The notes under the pieces are model-generated. The model had not been told where the DNA came from. It saw only the letters and a list, made by a program, of their open reading frames with translations, and did no database searches. The position numbers and the translations under genes were made by a program. A DNA stretch of 64,000 nucleotides from Streptomyces sp. A1136. GTDB lineage: Bacteria > Actinomycetota > Actinomycetes > Streptomycetales > Streptomycetaceae. The stretch spans positions 337,429-401,428 of the forward strand of contig NZ_SSBJ01000001.1 of NCBI RefSeq assembly GCF_004795055.1, written 5' to 3'. Positions 8,496 through 17,234 of the stretch are shown in pieces (the stretch's first letter is position 1; the number at the start of each line of letters is the position of its first letter).

Positions 8496-8555
8496 GGGCC
8501 CGTAATTGGGTGGCCGCACGAAACGGGTCCGGCCGGCCGGGCTAGGCTGCATGGC

Positions 8556-9809
8556 GTGAAGGTCCTCGTCATCGGCGGCGGCGCCCGCGAACATGCCCTG
8601 TGCCGCTCTCTGTCCCTCGACCCCGACGTCAACGCGCTCTACTGCGCTCCCGGCAACGCCGGCATCTCCGAGGTGGCCGAGCTGCGCCCGGTCGACGCCC
8701 TCGACGGCGAGGCCGTGGCCCGCCTGGCCACCGAACTCGGTGCCGACCTGGTCGTCGTCGGCCCGGAGGCCCCGCTGGTCGCCGGTGTCGCCGACGCCGT
8801 CCGCGCCGTCGGCATCCCCGTCTTCGGCCCGTCCGCCGAGGCGGCGCGGCTGGAGGGCTCCAAGGCCTTCGCCAAGGACGTGATGGCCGCGGCCGGGGTC
8901 CCGACCGCCCGTAGCTACGTCTGCACCACGGCCGACGAGGTGGACGCCGCCCTCGACGCCTTCGGCGCGCCGTACGTCGTCAAGGACGACGGTCTCGCGG
9001 CGGGCAAGGGCGTCGTGGTCACCGAGGACCGGGCCGCGGCCCGCGCGCACGCCCTCGCCTGCGACCGCGTCGTCATCGAGGAGTTCCTCGACGGACCCGA
9101 GGTGTCCCTCTTCGCCATCACCGACGGCGTGACCGTCCTCCCGCTCCAGCCCGCGCAGGACTTCAAGCGCGCGCTCGACGGGGACGAGGGCCCCAACACC
9201 GGAGGCATGGGCGCGTACTCCCCGCTGCCCTGGGCCGACCCCAAGCTGGTCGACGAGGTCATGGAGAGCGTCCTCCAGCCGACCGTGGACGAGCTGCGCC
9301 ACCGCGGCACGCCCTTCTCCGGGCTCCTCTACGCCGGGCTCGCGATCACCTCGCGCGGCGTCCGCGTCATCGAGTTCAACGCCAGGTTCGGCGACCCCGA
9401 GACCCAGGTGGTCCTGGCCCGGCTGCGCACCCCGTTGGCGAGCGTGCTGCTGAACGCCGCCCAGGGCACCCTGCACGCGGAGCCCGCGCTCAGCTGGCGC
9501 GAGGACGCGGCCGTCACCGTCGTGATCGCCTCGCACAACTACCCCGACACCCCGCGCACCGGCGACCCGATCGAGGGCCTCGCCGAGGTGGCCGCCGAGG
9601 ACGCCCCCGACGCCTACGTCCTGCACGCCGGGACCCGCCGCGAGGGCGACGCGGTCGTCAGCGCGGGCGGTCGGGTGCTGTCGGTGACGGCGACCGGTTC
9701 CGATCTGGCGCAGGCGCGCGAGCGGGCGTATAAGGCCGTCGCGCGGATCAGGCTCGACGGCTCGCAGCACCGCACGGACATCGCGGCCAAGGCGGCCGAG
9801 CGCCGCTGA
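8556..9809 (+). CDS. purD: Phosphoribosylamine-glycine ligase (GAR synthetase)
   Basis: The 417-residue product catalyses ATP-dependent joining of glycine to 5-phosphoribosylamine, step two of de novo purine synthesis. It has the family start [14 protein letters not shown] and [16 protein letters not shown]. The ATP-grasp signatures are [16 protein letters not shown] and [14 protein letters not shown], with the PurD motif [10 protein letters not shown] between them. Length is normal for PurD. The GTG start lies only 7 bases after a TAGGCT that fits a -10 box, so the mRNA may be leaderless. Confidence 0.97.
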   Translation: MKVLVIGGGAREHALCRSLSLDPDVNALYCAPGNAGISEVAELRPVDALDGEAVARLATELGADLVVVGPEAPLVAGVADAVRAVGIPVFGPSAEAARLEGSKAFAKDVMAAAGVPTARSYVCTTADEVDAALDAFGAPYVVKDDGLAAGKGVVVTEDRAAARAHALACDRVVIEEFLDGPEVSLFAITDGVTVLPLQPAQDFKRALDGDEGPNTGGMGAYSPLPWADPKLVDEVMESVLQPTVDELRHRGTPFSGLLYAGLAITSRGVRVIEFNARFGDPETQVVLARLRTPLASVLLNAAQGTLHAEPALSWREDAAVTVVIASHNYPDTPRTGDPIEGLAEVAAEDAPDAYVLHAGTRREGDAVVSAGGRVLSVTATGSDLAQARERAYKAVARIRLDGSQHRTDIAAKAAERR

Positions 9810-10086
9810 GCAGCGGCTCCAGGTTCCCCGCGGGCCCGGGTGCGCAGAGCGCGCCCGGGCCCGCGCGTGCGAGTGCATCCAGCCGCGTTCGAATGCGGCC
9901 AGCTTTACCCAAAGCCATTCCATCGGGTGATCGTGCCGCGGTCTGCCTGACGCCCGGCCCCGCCCCAACTAGGGTGCGGCGCAAGCATTCCGGCACATGG
10001 CCCACCGGCATTGCGATGTCAGTGGCGGGTGTCACAGTGGGGGAGTGAGCAAAGCCGCCGCAGGGCAGAGGGGGTGAGGTCCGGCC

Positions 10087-11694
10087 GTGTCCGGAATCGG
10101 GTCGATCGCTGAAGTGGGCGTGCCGTCCGCGCGTTCCCGCGCCCTCGCCGTGCTGCGGGTGCGCAGCAGGGCGCTGGCCGTCGTACTGCTCCCGGCCGCC
10201 GTCGCCGTCGTGCTCGTGGCCGCCCGGCTGACGGGCCGGCTGGTCGGTGATCCGTGGCCCGCCGTGACCCTCGTCGTCTGCGTGGTCGCCGCGCTGGTGC
10301 TGTTCGTCGGCGGGACCTTCGCCGCGGTGGTGCTGCGCGCCCGCCCGGCGCTCACCCCGACCGTGCCGCTGTCGGAGGCGGCCGCGCCCGACCTGTACCG
10401 GTTGGTGCGGGACCTCGCCGACCGGATGGACGTCCCCGCGCCCTCCGCGATAGCCCTGACCCCGGACTGCGACAGCTGGCTGGAGGACCGGACCCACCCC
10501 GCCCACCGGAGATCCGGCATGTCGCCGGGCCGACCGGAGTCCGAGCCCGGCGCCGCCCCCGTGCTGGTGATCGGCTCGCCGTTCCTCTGGTGGATGCGGG
10601 TCGCGGAGCTCCGCGCCGTGCTGGCGCCCGTCATCGCCGGTACCGGCCCTTCCGCGCACCCGGACATAGCCGACGCGCGCGGCTTCGTGCGCGGGCTGGA
10701 CGCCGCGGTGGACGTGGGCTCCCGGCGCGGGCTGGGCTGGGTCGCCCGGCCGGCGAGACTGCTGCTGCGGCTGTGCCGGGTGGACGCGGCGGAGATGGAA
10801 CGCGGTGTGGCGGCTGCCGCATCGGACCGCGCCCAGGACGTGGACTACGGGCTGCGCATCACGGCCCAGGAGCAGGTCGGGCTGGCCTACGCGGGCTGGG
10901 ACCGGCTGCTCACCCGGGTCGCGCTGCCGGCCTGGCGCATGGGACGGTGGCCGGCTCGGCTCGATGCCGGGGTGGTCTCCGCGCTGACCGAGCTGTCCCG
11001 GCGGGACCGGCTGGCCGAGGGCTTCACCTCCCGGCTGGGCGAGCGGCCGGCCTGCGATCTCCTGGAACAGCCCGGCGCGGTGGACGAGGCCGCGTCCCTG
11101 CTGGCCGCGCGGCTGTTCCACGGCGGTCCGGCGGAGGCCGGGCCGCAGTGGTCGCCCGTGGACTGGGCGGAGTACCCCGAGCAGGTCGTGGACCGCAAGT
11201 GGCGCCTGGAGGCGGCCCGGCTGCACGCGGCCCTCGACGCGCTGGCCGTGCCCGCGGGGCCGCCGGTGGAGCGGGTCCTCGGCTACCTCACCGCCACCGG
11301 CGGGCAGGGCGCCGAGGCCGCGGCGCGCGGGGAGTCCCTGGCCGGTTGCCTGGCCCGGGAGGAACGGTCCGCCGGAGGCGGTGCGGAGCCGGCCGGGGGC
11401 TCGGCGCGGGCCTCCGACGCGGTGCTGCTGTTCCCGCTCCAGGAGCCGAGGAGCGGGCGGGACCTGCTGACCGACCACGTGACGGCGCTGGTCTGCTGCG
11501 CGGCGGTGGACTCGGCCCGGGCGGAGCCGGGCCTGGACTGGCTGGACGGCCCGGTGCTGCGAGTGGCGGGCGAGCGTCGCTCGGACCTCGCGCCGAGCGT
11601 GCTCTGCCTGGTGGAGGACGGCGACCCGGAGCCCTTGCGGGCGTGGCTCGCGAAGATCGGCGTACGCCCGGAGAAGCCGGTCCGGCTCGTCTAG
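10087..11694 (+). CDS. Membrane protein with a degenerate M48 peptidase-like domain
   Basis: The 535-residue product has two predicted membrane helices near residues 31-85 (AVVLLPAAVAVVLVAARL and TLVVCVVAALVLFVGGTFAA). After these, the arrangement matches M48 (HtpX/Ste24) peptidases: DLYRLVRDLADRMDVPAPSA, then VLVIGSPFLWWMRVAELRAVLAPVIAG, then a segment with DRAQDVDYGLRITAQEQVGL. In active M48 enzymes the equivalent of AELRAVLAPVIAG carries HExxH. Here both histidines and the glutamate are gone, so it is probably not a peptidase. It lies between purD and purC on the same strand. Function is unknown. Confidence 0.6.
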   Translation: MSGIGSIAEVGVPSARSRALAVLRVRSRALAVVLLPAAVAVVLVAARLTGRLVGDPWPAVTLVVCVVAALVLFVGGTFAAVVLRARPALTPTVPLSEAAAPDLYRLVRDLADRMDVPAPSAIALTPDCDSWLEDRTHPAHRRSGMSPGRPESEPGAAPVLVIGSPFLWWMRVAELRAVLAPVIAGTGPSAHPDIADARGFVRGLDAAVDVGSRRGLGWVARPARLLLRLCRVDAAEMERGVAAAASDRAQDVDYGLRITAQEQVGLAYAGWDRLLTRVALPAWRMGRWPARLDAGVVSALTELSRRDRLAEGFTSRLGERPACDLLEQPGAVDEAASLLAARLFHGGPAEAGPQWSPVDWAEYPEQVVDRKWRLEAARLHAALDALAVPAGPPVERVLGYLTATGGQGAEAAARGESLAGCLAREERSAGGGAEPAGGSARASDAVLLFPLQEPRSGRDLLTDHVTALVCCAAVDSARAEPGLDWLDGPVLRVAGERRSDLAPSVLCLVEDGDPEPLRAWLAKIGVRPEKPVRLV

Positions 11695-11856
11695 GCCCTC
11701 TCGCCTTCGCCGGCTCCCCCGTGCGGGCGACGCTCCCCCGAGAAGTTGAATTCGCGAAGGTATTTTCGCGACGAACGGTGACGGAGCGCGTGCTTTATGT
11801 GATGTGCTGGGAAGCCGTGGATGTGCGTTCGGGGGACGAGGGAGGGGAGCAACGGT

Positions 11857-13335
11857 ATGGCTACGGACCAGATCCGGCGGTGGGAGTCGGGGGCGCTCGC
11901 GCACGCGGTGACCGATCCCTTCGGCCAGGGTCCGCTGCCCTGGTTCCGGGGCAGCGAGCTGTATTTCGACGACACCGGCCACGTCGTGCCCTGGTACGTC
12001 GACCCGGCCGTCGCTCCCGGACAGATCCCCCGCGCCCGCAGCAACGGCGGTCCCCGCACCGCCGATGACGTGCACCGGCAGATCAAGGGGTTCGCCTCCA
12101 CCGGTGCCGTCGCCCCCGGCGAGGCCATCGACTTCCACATCACAGTCGATCCGCCCCAGCAGTTCTCCGTCGACATCTACCGCATCGGCCACTACGGCGG
12201 CGACGGCGCGAGCAAGATCCATTCGAGCCCCCGCCTCTCCGGAATCGTCCAGCCGGCCCCGCTCACCGCCGACCGCACGGTCTCGTGTCACCACTGGTGG
12301 CTGTCGTGGCGGCTCCAGGTGCCCTCGTACTGGAGCCTCGGCGCGTACGTCGCCGTCCTCACCACCGCCGACGGCTACCGCTCCCACATCCCCTTCACGG
12401 TCCGGGACGACCACCGCGCCGACCTGCTCCTGCTGTTGCCCGACATCACCTGGCAGGCCTACAACCTCTACCCGGAGGACGGCCGCACCGGCGCGAGCCT
12501 GTACCACGCCTGGGACGAGGAGGGTCGACTGCTCGGCGAACAGGACGCCGCCACCACCGTCTCCTTCGACCGCCCGTACGCGGGCGCCGGCCTCCCCCTG
12601 CATGTGGGCCACGCCTACGACTTCATCCGCTGGGCCGAGCGCTACGGCTACGACCTCGCCTACGCCGATACCCGCGACCTGCACGCCGGCCGCGTCGATC
12701 CCACCCGCTACCGAGGCCTGGTCTTCCCCGGCCACGACGAGTACTGGTCGGCCCCCATGCGCCGGACCGTCGAGCGCGCCCGGGAGCACGGCACCTCCCT
12801 GGTGTTCCTGTCCGCCAACACCATGTACTGGCAGGTCGAGCTCGGCCCCTCGCCCTCCGGGGTCCCCGACCGCCTCCTCACCTGCCGAAAACGCCGCGGC
12901 CCAGGCCGACCCGGCCTGTGGCGCGAGGTCGACCGCCCGGAGCAGCAGCTCCTCGGCATCCAGTACGCGGGCCGGGTCCCCGAACCCGCGCCGCTCGTCG
13001 TCCGCAACGCCGGCCACTGGCTGTGGGACGCCACCGGGGCCGTCGAGAACGACGAACTCGACGGTCTGGTCGCCGGCGAGGCCGACCGGTACTTCCCGCG
13101 CACCCAGCTGCCCGAGCACCAGGATCGGATACTCCTCGCGCATTCGCCCTACCTCGACAGCGAGGGCGCCAAGCGCCACCAGGAGACGTCCCTCTACCGC
13201 GCCCCCAGCGGCGCCCTCGTCTTCGCGTCCGGGACCTTCGCCTGGTCGCCCGCGCTCGACCGCCCGGGCCATGTCGACGAGCGGGTGCAGCGCGCCACCG
13301 CCAACCTCCTCGACCGGATCTGCAAACGGGACTGA
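11857..13335 (+). CDS. N,N-dimethylformamidase beta-subunit-like protein
   Basis: The 492-residue product resembles the large-subunit C-terminal family of N,N-dimethylformamidase. A beta-rich front with an FHITVDPPQQFSVDIYRIGHYGGDGAS segment (residues about 80-115) is followed by LLLLPDITWQAYNLY, a glutamine-amidotransferase-like core (YRGLVFPGHDEYWS, LVFLSANTMYWQVE), and a C-terminal FASGTFAWSPALD. True dimethylformamidase also needs a small alpha subunit, which I do not see. The real substrate is therefore open. The ATG at 11857 follows a GGAGGGGAG. It is encoded in line with purC but separated by about 230 bases. Confidence 0.7.
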   Translation: MATDQIRRWESGALAHAVTDPFGQGPLPWFRGSELYFDDTGHVVPWYVDPAVAPGQIPRARSNGGPRTADDVHRQIKGFASTGAVAPGEAIDFHITVDPPQQFSVDIYRIGHYGGDGASKIHSSPRLSGIVQPAPLTADRTVSCHHWWLSWRLQVPSYWSLGAYVAVLTTADGYRSHIPFTVRDDHRADLLLLLPDITWQAYNLYPEDGRTGASLYHAWDEEGRLLGEQDAATTVSFDRPYAGAGLPLHVGHAYDFIRWAERYGYDLAYADTRDLHAGRVDPTRYRGLVFPGHDEYWSAPMRRTVERAREHGTSLVFLSANTMYWQVELGPSPSGVPDRLLTCRKRRGPGRPGLWREVDRPEQQLLGIQYAGRVPEPAPLVVRNAGHWLWDATGAVENDELDGLVAGEADRYFPRTQLPEHQDRILLAHSPYLDSEGAKRHQETSLYRAPSGALVFASGTFAWSPALDRPGHVDERVQRATANLLDRICKRD

Positions 13336-13345
13336 CGGGAGAGCC

Positions 13346-13416
13346 GCGCGCCCCGGGTCTCCTCCACGCCCCCGGAGCCCGCGCGCCCCGGGTCTCCTCG
13401 CACGCCCCCGGAGCCC
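13346..13416. repeat. Direct tandem duplication of a 35/36-bp unit
   Basis: The unit GCGCGCCCCGGGTCTCCTC followed by (G)CACGCCCCCGGAGCCC occurs at 13346-13380 and again at 13381-13416, differing by one inserted base and one substitution. It lies in the gap ahead of purC and contains no gene. Confidence 0.75.
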
Positions 13417-13563
13417 CCGTCCCGGACTCCCGGACCCCGTCCAGGCCCCGCCCCGCGTCCCGACGTGCCGCTCGCACGCCGGGGCGCCCGGGCCCCGCGT
13501 CGGGCAGCCCGGCCGGGTACGGGACAATAGGAGCGCGCTCGTACAGAACCACAGGGAGACCCC

Positions 13564-14526
13564 GTGTCCGGATTCGTCGAAAAGCCCGAGCCCGTTCAGG
13601 TGCCCGGCCTCGTCCACCTCCACACCGGGAAGGTCCGCGACCTCTACCGAGACGGGGACGGCAACCTCGTCATGGTCGCCAGCGACCGGATGTCCGCCTT
13701 CGACTGGGTGCTGCCCACCGAGATCCCGGACAAGGGACGCGTCCTCACCCAGCTCTCCCTGTGGTGGTTCGACCAGCTCGCGGACCTCGTCCCGAACCAC
13801 GTCATCAGCACGGACCTGCCCGCCGGCGCCCCCGCCGACTGGGCCGGCCGCACGATGATCTGCCGCAACCTCGACATGGTCCCCGTCGAGTGCGTGGCCC
13901 GCGGCTACCTCACCGGTTCCGGACTCGCCGAGTACCGGCAGACCCGCACCGTCTGCGGACTCGCGCTTCCCGAGGGCCTGGTCGACGGCTCCGAGCTGCC
14001 CGCCCCGATCTTCACCCCGGCCGCCAAGGCCGAGGTCGGCGAGCACGACGAGAACGTCTCCTACGAGGAGGTCGCGCGCACCGTCGGCGCCGAGACGGCG
14101 GCCGCGCTGCGCCAGCTCACCCTCGCCGTCTACAGCCGCGCCCGGGACATCGCCCGGGACCGGGGGATCATCCTGGCCGACACCAAGTTCGAGTTCGGTC
14201 ACGCGGCCGACGGCGCCCTCGTCGCCGCCGATGAGGTGTTGACCCCGGATTCCTCGCGCTTCTGGCCCGCCGACCAGTGGGAGCCGGGCCGCACGCAGTT
14301 CTCCTACGACAAGCAGTACGTGCGGAACTGGCTGAACTCCCCCGAGTCGGGCTGGGACCCGAAGGGCGAGCTCCCGCCGCCGGCGCTGCCGCGCGAGGTC
14401 GTCGAGCAGACCCGCGCCAAGTACATCGAGGCCTACGAGCGGCTCACCGGCCTGAGCTGGGCCGCCCAACACGGCGCCCCCACGCGCTCCGCGTCCCAGG
14501 CGGCGCCCGCGACCCCCGAGTCCTGA
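13564..14526 (+). CDS. purC: Phosphoribosylaminoimidazole-succinocarboxamide synthase
   Basis: The 320-residue product joins CAIR and aspartate using ATP (step eight of the pathway). Family motifs are visible: HTGKVRDLYRDGDGNLVMVASDRMSAFDWV, GRTMICRNLDMVPVECVARGYLTGSG, and DIARDRGIILADTKFEFG with DEVLTPDSSRFWP. Length fits the actinobacterial enzyme. The GTG at 13564 is preceded by CAGGGAGAC. Upstream is a GGGACAATAG stretch about 35 bases before the start that could serve as a -10 region. A perfect terminator hairpin follows. Confidence 0.97.
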   Translation: MSGFVEKPEPVQVPGLVHLHTGKVRDLYRDGDGNLVMVASDRMSAFDWVLPTEIPDKGRVLTQLSLWWFDQLADLVPNHVISTDLPAGAPADWAGRTMICRNLDMVPVECVARGYLTGSGLAEYRQTRTVCGLALPEGLVDGSELPAPIFTPAAKAEVGEHDENVSYEEVARTVGAETAAALRQLTLAVYSRARDIARDRGIILADTKFEFGHAADGALVAADEVLTPDSSRFWPADQWEPGRTQFSYDKQYVRNWLNSPESGWDPKGELPPPALPREVVEQTRAKYIEAYERLTGLSWAAQHGAPTRSASQAAPATPES

Positions 14527-14532
14527 ACACGA

Positions 14533-14565
14533 GGAAGCCCCCCGGTCCAGGACCGGGGGGCTTCC
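14533..14565. terminator. Bidirectional terminator between purC and tRNA-Gly
   Basis: GGAAGCCCCCCGGTC and GACCGGGGGGCTTCC form a perfect 15-bp stem with a CAG loop, followed by CATTTTG. It sits between the convergent ends of purC and the minus-strand tRNA-Gly, so it can serve both. Confidence 0.88.
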
Positions 14566-14572
14566 CATTTTG

Positions 14573-14645
<73 letters not shown>

Positions 14646-14667
14646 AGGCGCCGTAGCGCGGTACCCA

Positions 14668-15279
14668 CTATACCCAACCCCGCGCGCGTGCGAGACGCAC
14701 CGCCGTGTGCCGGTTCTCCGCACCCAGCTTCGTCGCCGCCGAGGACAGGTAGTTGCGTACCGTTCCCGGGGACAGGCGCGCCCGCTCCGCGATCTCAGCG
14801 ATCGGCGCCCCGTCCCCGGCCAGTTCCAGTACCTCCGCCTCGCGGGCGGTCAGCGGCGAATCCCCCGCGCTGATCGCGTCGGCCGCCAACTCGGGGTCCA
14901 CGTAACGCCCTCCGGCCTGCACGGTCCGGATCAGTTCGGCCAGCCGCTGCGCCGAGACGGTCTTGGGCACGAAGGCCCGGACGCCGGCCGCGAGGGCCCG
15001 CTTGAGGTGACCGGGGCGACCGTGGCTCGTCACGATCATGACCTTGCAGTCCGGGAGTTCGGACCGCAGCGATGTGGCCACACTCACACCGTCCGCTCCG
15101 GGCATCTGCAGGTCCAGGACCGCGACGTCGGGCCGGTGGGCCCGGGCCATGGCGAGCGCCTCCGGTCCGGTGGCCGCCTCCGCGACGACCAGCAGGTCGT
15201 CCTCCAGGGCCAGCAGCGCGGCCAGCGCCCCGCGGATCAGGTGCTCGTCGTCGGCCAGCAGGACCCGTAGGGGGTTCAC
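14668..15279 (-). CDS. NarL/FixJ-family response regulator
   Basis: The 203-residue product has a receiver domain (LLADDEHLIRG at the start, phosphoacceptor D56 in VAVLDLQMPGADG, and K in AFVPKTVS). A LuxR-type helix-turn-helix follows (SPLTAREAEVLELAGDGAPIAEIAERARLSPGTVRNYLSSAATKLGAENR). The GTG start overlaps the TGA of the sensor kinase gene by four bases (GTGA), so the two are translationally coupled. The target genes are unknown. The pair resembles DesK/DesR-type systems in architecture. Confidence 0.93.
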   Translation of the reverse strand: MNPLRVLLADDEHLIRGALAALLALEDDLLVVAEAATGPEALAMARAHRPDVAVLDLQMPGADGVSVATSLRSELPDCKVMIVTSHGRPGHLKRALAAGVRAFVPKTVSAQRLAELIRTVQAGGRYVDPELAADAISAGDSPLTAREAEVLELAGDGAPIAEIAERARLSPGTVRNYLSSAATKLGAENRHTAVRLARARGWV

Positions 15280-16517
15280 GCGTCCACCTCCGTCGTCCGC
15301 GCGCCGGGGATCCGCGCGACGAGCCGGAACCGGCCGCCCTCCACGGGGCCGGCCCGCAGGGCGCCGTCCACGACCGCGAGCCGCTCGCGCAGCCCGGCGA
15401 GTCCCGACCCGGGCGGCCCGGCGGGCGCCCCCGCGCGGGCGCCGTCGTTCTCCACCAGCAGCGTCAGCGCGCCGTCCGGCCCTTCCTCCGCCGACAGTCG
15501 GATCAGGCAGCTGCCGGCGTCCCCGTGCCGCAAGACGTTGGTGGTCGCCTCCCGGACCACCCACCCCAGCGCGGACTGCACGTCGGCCGGCAGTGCGCGC
15601 CCGGCGTCGTACTCGACCCGGCAGTCCATCCCGGCGGCGCTCAGCACCCCCCGTGCCCCCTCCAGTTCGACCGCCAGGTCCGCTCCCCGGTAGCCGCGCA
15701 CGACGTCCCGTACCTCCCGCTGGGACTCGCGCGCGATCCGCTGCACCTCGATCATCTGGTCCACCGCCTCCGGACGTTCCCGTCGGGCCAGTTGCACGGC
15801 CAGCTCGCTCTTGAGGGCGATCACGGCGAGGTTGCGGCCCATCACGTCGTGCAGGTCCCGGCCGAACCGCAGCCGCTCCTCGGCCACCGCCAGCCGCGCC
15901 TGGTACTCCCGCGAGCGCTCCAGCTCGCGCACGGTCTGCACCAGCCACGCGGAGAAGCCGGAGGTGGCGCTGAGGAAGAGGCCGCTCGTCAACACCCCGA
16001 TGGCGCACCCGAGGGCGACCGCCGCCGGGAGGCCCGTGGCGAGCGAGGCCCCGCCGGTGAGGAGGGCCGCGGCGAGCGGCGCGTAGCTCATCTGCCGGGC
16101 CCGATCGAGGCACAGGGCGAACGATCCGCAGGCGAAGCCCGTCATGCCGATCATCGGAGCGGGGACCACGGCCGTGTCCACGCGGCCCGTTCTCACCAGG
16201 AGAAGGGCGGTCAGGCAGGCGGCGCCCGTGAAGACCGCCGTCGCTACCGCGAGCCGCACCGGGCGCGCACGGCGCCCGGTGAGCCAGTCCAGCGCCCGGG
16301 AGGAGAGGAAGCCGACGAGGACGGCCTGGGCGCACACCAGCAGGAACAGTCCGCCGGCGACGGGCCAGGAGGACCGAGTGGGGTCATTACCGGCCGCCGA
16401 CGCGAGGGCGCCCAGGCCGAAGGACGCGACTTCGAGCACCACGAACAAGTGGAAGGACCAGCGGGTGTAAAGCTCGACCTTGCCCGCGCTGCCGCGGTTG
16501 CGCCACCACCCGGTCAT
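15276..16517 (-). CDS. DesK-like sensor histidine kinase
   Basis: The 413-residue product starts with about five or six membrane helices (residues about 20-190, for example HLFVVLEVASFGLGALASAA and PVAGGLFLLVCAQAVLVGFL). A HisKA_3 dimerisation helix with the phosphoacceptor His follows in ERLRFGRDLHDVMGRNLAVIALKSE. The ATPase domain has VVREATTNVLRHG (N box) and GSGLAGLRERL (G box). No extracytoplasmic loop is large, so the signal is probably sensed within the membrane. It forms an operon with the response regulator downstream and lies between two tRNA-Gly genes. Confidence 0.92.
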   Translation of the reverse strand: MTGWWRNRGSAGKVELYTRWSFHLFVVLEVASFGLGALASAAGNDPTRSSWPVAGGLFLLVCAQAVLVGFLSSRALDWLTGRRARPVRLAVATAVFTGAACLTALLLVRTGRVDTAVVPAPMIGMTGFACGSFALCLDRARQMSYAPLAAALLTGGASLATGLPAAVALGCAIGVLTSGLFLSATSGFSAWLVQTVRELERSREYQARLAVAEERLRFGRDLHDVMGRNLAVIALKSELAVQLARRERPEAVDQMIEVQRIARESQREVRDVVRGYRGADLAVELEGARGVLSAAGMDCRVEYDAGRALPADVQSALGWVVREATTNVLRHGDAGSCLIRLSAEEGPDGALTLLVENDGARAGAPAGPPGSGLAGLRERLAVVDGALRAGPVEGGRFRLVARIPGARTTEVDA

Positions 16518-16566
16518 TGTGGGCACGTCCCGGCCTCCCGAGTTCCCGGCTACCCCGACATACGAC

Positions 16567-16595
16567 AAAGGCCCTGATCTGTGATCAGGGCCTTT
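16567..16595. terminator. Terminator hairpin downstream of tRNA-Gly copy 2
   Basis: AAAGGCCCTGATC and GATCAGGGCCTTT form a perfect 13-bp stem with a TGT loop. It lies just past the 3' end of the minus-strand tRNA-Gly and before the kinase gene. Confidence 0.85.
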
Positions 16596-16603
16596 ACCGA
16601 CTG

Positions 16604-16676
<73 letters not shown>

Positions 16677-16756
16677 ATGCTCGCCACGACACGAATGCCG
16701 TCGCGGTGCGTGCAACACTCTACCCGATCCACAACCGTGGTCGGTAAAGCGTGCAG

Positions 16757-16828
16757 AGCGGGTGACAGGGATTGCACACTGCGCCTCCCCCCTGGAAGGG
16801 GGGTGTTCTGCTACTGAACTACACCCGC
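16757..16828 (-). tRNA. tRNA-Gly-like (anticodon UCC) with non-canonical D- and T-loops
   Basis: The minus strand gives acceptor GCGGGTG/CACCCGC, D-stem GTTC/GAAC and a CCCCC/GGGGG anticodon stem with loop CTTCCAG, hence anticodon UCC. The D-loop is AGTAGCA, so the usual GG at 18-19 reads AG. The T-arm GCAGTGTGCAATCCCTGT lacks the TTCRA consensus and pairs poorly, with GTGC where TTCG is expected. These are the elements that build the tRNA elbow. Length 72 nt with discriminator T. It may be a pseudogene, or a tRNA specialised outside translation. Confidence 0.75.
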
Positions 16829-16916
16829 ACGACCTTCGGGGCTTTGACCTGCGGTCTGGCCCCTCGGCGTGATCCACACACTAGCCGATCAGAGGGGGTG
16901 GATGGCAAATCCGGGG

Positions 16917-17234
16917 TCAGTGGGCAGCGTTGTAGGCCTCGTAGACCCGCTTCGGGATGCGGCCGCGCGGCGGCACGTCGTGGTCGTGGGACCGGGCCCA
17001 GGCGCGGACGGCGGCCGGGTCGGGGGCGATGCTGGTGTGCCGGTACGCCTTGCCCGAGCGGGCCTGCCGGCGGCCGGCGGCCACGTAGGGCGCCAGGCTC
17101 TTCCGCAGTTTCTTTGCGTTGGCCGGATTGAGGTCGATCTCGTACGACTTACCGTCCAAGGCGAACGAGACCGTTTCCGCCGCTTCTCCGCCGTCGATGT
17201 CATCGGAGAGCGTGACTACTACGCGCTGCGCCAC
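16917..17234 (-). CDS. lsr2: Lsr2-family nucleoid-associated protein
   Basis: The 105-residue product has the Lsr2 N-terminal oligomerisation domain (AQRVVVTLSDDIDGGEAAETVSFALDGKSYEIDL, then AKKLRKSLAPYVAAGRR). The C-terminal DNA-binding domain has PAAVRAWARSHDHDVPPRGRIP. The RGR triplet is the minor-groove AT-hook-like element. Lsr2 binds and silences AT-rich DNA in actinobacteria. Streptomyces usually has two copies, and from its position beside purS this is probably the second paralogue (LsrL). It is divergent from purS across a 349-base, relatively AT-rich gap that it could itself bind. Confidence 0.93.
   Translation of the reverse strand: MAQRVVVTLSDDIDGGEAAETVSFALDGKSYEIDLNPANAKKLRKSLAPYVAAGRRQARSGKAYRHTSIAPDPAAVRAWARSHDHDVPPRGRIPKRVYEAYNAAH

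Noticed and set aside
5823..9968. Very long open frame on the minus strand opposite dnaX and purD
   Set aside because: It is a GC-driven shadow of dnaX and purD with no homology. The plus-strand genes have full domain sets.
9748..14568. 1600-codon open frame on the minus strand opposite the M48-like, dimethylformamidase-like and purC genes
   Set aside because: It is compositional. Its product is Gly/Arg/Ala-rich and matches no family, while the opposite strand carries recognisable proteins.
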